In this document: positions 21,201 to 22,891 of the stretch, piece after piece | How the letters are laid out: each line of letters starts with the position of its first letter | Numbering within the stretch: the stretch's first letter is position 1 | Assembly: GCA_002448395.1 (NCBI GenBank) | Contig: DJXS01000016.1 | Location: 1 to 22,891, forward strand | Source: Lachnospiraceae bacterium UBA6998 | GTDB taxonomy: Bacteria > Bacillota > Clostridia > Lachnospirales > Lachnospiraceae | Direction: 5' to 3' | DNA: 22,891 nucleotides | The notes under the pieces: model-generated | Database searches by the model: none | Seen by the model: the letters and a program-made list of their open reading frames with translations, nothing else | What the model was told of the DNA's origin: nothing | Made by a program: the position numbers and the translations under genes

Positions 21201-22891
21201 GCGTCGAGGGAATTGTAATTGATCAGATACAGGCCGTTCTCCAGGAGCTGCTTGTCGCCGTTCACGCTCGTGTACTCGAGTTTCCCGTGTGCCACGATAA
21301 ACGCCTTGATCTTGTCAAAATACTGATCCATCTCCTTCGCGCTCAGACTGAAGTAGTCCTTCAGGAGCTTCTTCGTGTCGCTCATTCCAAGAGAATTCTT
21401 CAAAATCTGAATGCCCTTCATGAGCCCGGACGACGCCTTCGCGCCCGCAGCCCCCTTCACCTTCAGTTCCGGTTCGTACGTCGCCTTCGGGTCGTACAGG
21501 CCATATCCTTCCGTGTTCAGAATACTGCCTGAGCCCTCGCTTCCCGCGATCTCTTCGTAGAGGACTTTCTCTTTATCAGACAGCACTGCTGCGTCCGGAA
21601 TGACTTCCCGCAGAAGAGCCGCGCATTCTTTCTTCGCCGCATCGCTCTCTTCACTGCGGCGCTTGAGCATGTCGAGGCCCGCAAGGCGCATCTGCTCCCG
21701 GTCAGCCGCGGAAGGAGCCTTCTTCTTCCCCTTAGCGGCTGTCTCTTTTTTGCCCTCATCAGGCTCTTCACCTCCGAGGAGCCTGCGGATACTGGCGTAG
21801 ACACCCTCTTTGTCCTGTTCCTCCAGGATCTCGATGATAAAGCGTCTCGACTCCTCGTTCTTGAGCCGCAGATACCCTTCAAGCTGACGGTACTCGTCCT
21901 GAGTGAGGTGCATTGACGGATCCGGATCAGCCTGCAGCTTTTTGAGGATCTGATAAGCTGCCTTTCTGGTGTAACTCTCTTTCTCCGCCACGTATCCGAT
22001 CAGCGCGTCCCGCTGTGCCTGCGTTCTCGGTGCGTGCAGAAGAACCCTCAGATAATAACTGCGGGTGTTGTAATAGGAATCCATGATATCGGTCAGGCGC
22101 ACACAGGTCTCGTCGATCAGGGCGTCGTCCTGCAGCGCGTAGGCGATCACGGCGAGCCTCTGCGTGAGGTCGCTCTTGTCGAGGACAGCGCCGTACCAGG
22201 GGAAGATCATGGGATCATACTCTATTTTACGCTTCTTCATGGAATCCGCGAGATTCTTCAGGATGCCGTAGTGAAGGCGCGCCTGTTCCTCGCTGTCAAA
22301 GATCTCGCTGACCGGCAGAGGTACATAATGAACGTCTGCCTCGTCCGCCATATAGACAGACTGATTCTTACTGTTGCGGATGCATCCGCGGACGATCGTG
22401 TCCACGGCATCCAGATAAGTGGGCATGAAGGCAGCCGCCATCTGCTGGTCATCAGGGTAAGTCTCGAGGATCTTCCTCGCGGCCTGCTCGCTGTAATCGG
22501 AGTGCTGCATGTACCTGTTGTAGTAAGAGATCGTCAGGCGCTGGTTCTTCGTGCCGCTCTCCACGATCTGCAGCATGCGTCCTACGGCGTCCTGAGCCTC
22601 GTAGAAGCCCAGTGCCCACAGTCCTGTGACAATCTGCACACTGTCGTCCGTTTGCGTCATTTCAAAGGCTCTGGCGCGGTCTCTGACTGCCTCGCCGACT
22701 CCGGCAAGGAGCTTGTTCGAAACCCGGTCCATGGAGTCGACACTGCAGATGCCCGTCCATGTGGCGACGGCCCGCTTGACGCCCGAAAAGCGGATCAGGT
22801 CGTTCTCTTCGATCGCGCCGAGGATCGTCAGAAAGGCCTCCGGCCTGCCGCAGTCCGCGTTCTCGCAGACCGCCTGGCGCACGCCCTCCTG
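18299..22891 (-). CDS. Giant DUF4132 protein, N-terminus outside the window
   Basis: The visible part is about 1530 residues and the frame stays open to the window edge. A GTG at 22882 is the first possible start inside, but the gene probably begins further right. The first 350 or so visible residues look like helical HEAT-type repeats. A Lys/Glu/Ala-rich linker (EEPDEGKKETAAKGKKKAPS) follows, then further helical regions. The C-terminal 230 residues match DUF4132, the domain of E. coli MolR/YehI: MRDVDLAVSVAHAGG, then TSHSTIEMRKAIFEF, YNIQLGSGVIH, FLPFIDEDPKTAEILSKILLLAED and KIKDPYILQQL. Long helical N-terminal regions of this kind are often labelled DUF5724 in Firmicutes (recalled). No nuclease, protease or ATPase motif is visible. 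DUF4132 genes often neighbour MoxR-type AAA ATPase and vWA-domain genes. Those would lie beyond the right edge. The function is not established. Confidence 0.85.
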   Translation of the reverse strand, partial: QEGVRQAVCENADCGRPEAFLTILGAIEENDLIRFSGVKRAVATWTGICSVDSMDRVSNKLLAGVGEAVRDRARAFEMTQTDDSVQIVTGLWALGFYEAQDAVGRMLQIVESGTKNQRLTISYYNRYMQHSDYSEQAARKILETYPDDQQMAAAFMPTYLDAVDTIVRGCIRNSKNQSVYMADEADVHYVPLPVSEIFDSEEQARLHYGILKNLADSMKKRKIEYDPMIFPWYGAVLDKSDLTQRLAVIAYALQDDALIDETCVRLTDIMDSYYNTRSYYLRVLLHAPRTQAQRDALIGYVAEKESYTRKAAYQILKKLQADPDPSMHLTQDEYRQLEGYLRLKNEESRRFIIEILEEQDKEGVYASIRRLLGGEEPDEGKKETAAKGKKKAPSAADREQMRLAGLDMLKRRSEESDAAKKECAALLREVIPDAAVLSDKEKVLYEEIAGSEGSGSILNTEGYGLYDPKATYEPELKVKGAAGAKASSGLMKGIQILKNSLGMSDTKKLLKDYFSLSAKEMDQYFDKIKAFIVAHGKLEYTSVNGDKQLLENGLYLINYNSLDAIETRYPFPELWIEVYETIIKDPKVLFNLYFAVRGGYDETDVKDITAYLKAEKTIFGEAYSGYHYADPKYMGGRHAHSTYQTILDIIASQQHLVLPAEIAQAAVLEATELPEEIRWMERAPSKYVSYYAQRPLCFVRSNKFRSMLSRASHYENDEEFRGVFPLLYHVDRVYQFDAHEPNTTYGRSSSNILSILSYVKARELGMITKDFLYKAAFELVGLKYAVGDLGSLFLSNITIYALRQLQFYMPVDMEKKTLDTQNSFYKLGKEIYENIVNLILNVELKRGDTPTVFSDAVSRISRIEGIPRLMEILRAMGADPLDRNTYYSYNGGTSKKESLSHLLKVCWPADSETAADLKKAVKANKVSTDRLIEVAMYAPQWLDLAEEVLGIDGFKSGCYYFMAHMNERFDDRKKAVIARYTPLSPEELNNGCFDTNWFFEVYEKLGEKNFSKLYKAAKYIADGSKHTRARKYADAATGKVDRDELEKTIADKRNKDLLMSYGLIPMKDRQDALHRYEFLQKFLKESKQFGAQRRASEAQCVQYAMKNMATTAGYADELRLTLAMETELVTSNQGYFDGIAMGDYVARILVDADGKSELKLFKKDKAVKSVPAALKKDETFNDVKEFASKLKNQYSRCAAMFERAMEEEDAYSYGELLQLCRNPVTAGILGRLVFVGEEANELVGTLEELAAIDPALAEDTKLLVAHPITLYRLGVLPKYQRLFFEKQQANGTKQPFKQVFREFYPKLEEEKDALDSRLFAGYQIQPKKTVAALRGRRWVADYDEGLQKIFFKQNIAATIYALADWFSPADTECPTLEYVSFYDRKTYKQKKLSEVPDILYSEVMRDVDLAVSVAHAGGVDPETSHSTIEMRKAIFEFNMELFGLTNVTFEGTHAFIKGTMGNYNIQLGSGVIHKESGGMVNILPVHSQQRGKIFLPFIDEDPKTAEILSKILLLAEDQKIKDPYILQQLR

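Noticed and set aside
22880..22882. GTG at the right edge as the true start of the DUF4132 gene
   Set aside because: AGGAGG is only three bases before it, which is too close, the frame stays open to the edge, and family members are longer, so the gene is treated as cut by the window.

Overview
The window looks like a chromosomal stretch of a Gram-positive, GC-moderate Clostridia member, most likely Lachnospiraceae. This rests on strong AGGAGG-type ribosome sites almost everywhere, tightly packed short operons, a Ktr-type potassium system, a two-domain PPK2-type phosphotransferase, an ammonia-dependent NAD synthetase of Firmicutes type and a lipoprotein with an LTGC lipobox. It contains no phage genes, transposase, CRISPR array or rRNA.

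Layout. 1-271: a tRNA-Ser(CGA) on the minus strand and its divergent promoter region. 272-5015, plus strand: a two-gene ABCG-like ABC transporter (an ATPase fused to an N-terminal membrane domain, then a permease), a two-domain polyphosphate:AMP phosphotransferase, and a lipoprotein with its own promoter and a strong terminator. 5089-9549, plus strand: a potassium operon of KtrB/TrkH channel, KtrA/TrkA gating subunit, short KdpD-like kinase and KdpE-like regulator, all overlapping or closely spaced, preceded by a promoter and a tandem 11-bp direct repeat that may be the regulator's own site. 9595-11108: a 24-codon membrane micro-ORF and an NSS-family sodium symporter whose TTG start lies inside a perfect 14-bp inverted repeat. 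11129-11646: a non-coding block of about 63-bp degenerate tandem repeats between two convergent terminators that share an 18-bp perfect inverted repeat. 11663-16156, minus strand: the operon nadE - CydD-like - CydC-like, where the CydD-like protein carries an unusual C-terminal hexapeptide repeat encoded by an 18-bp minisatellite. 16292-18003, plus strand: an uncharacterised 199-aa protein and a family 2 glycosyltransferase. 18004-18298: two facing terminators and a duplicated hairpin. 18299 to the right edge, minus strand: the C-terminal 1530 or so residues of a giant DUF4132 protein whose start lies outside the window.

How the genes work together. The clearest functional unit is 5200-9549: a K+ uptake channel, its nucleotide-binding gate and a Kdp-type two-component system in one transcript, with no KdpFABC pump, so the sensor pair probably controls the Ktr system. 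The nadE-cydDC group links NAD synthesis with an export ABC pair of the thiol-exporter type, although no cytochrome bd genes are visible. No obvious complete new defence or biosynthetic system is present. The best candidates for something undescribed are the repeat-and-terminator block, the translation-masking hairpin with its micro-ORF, the hexapeptide tail on the CydD-like protein, and the DUF4132 giant, whose partners would lie to the right of the window.
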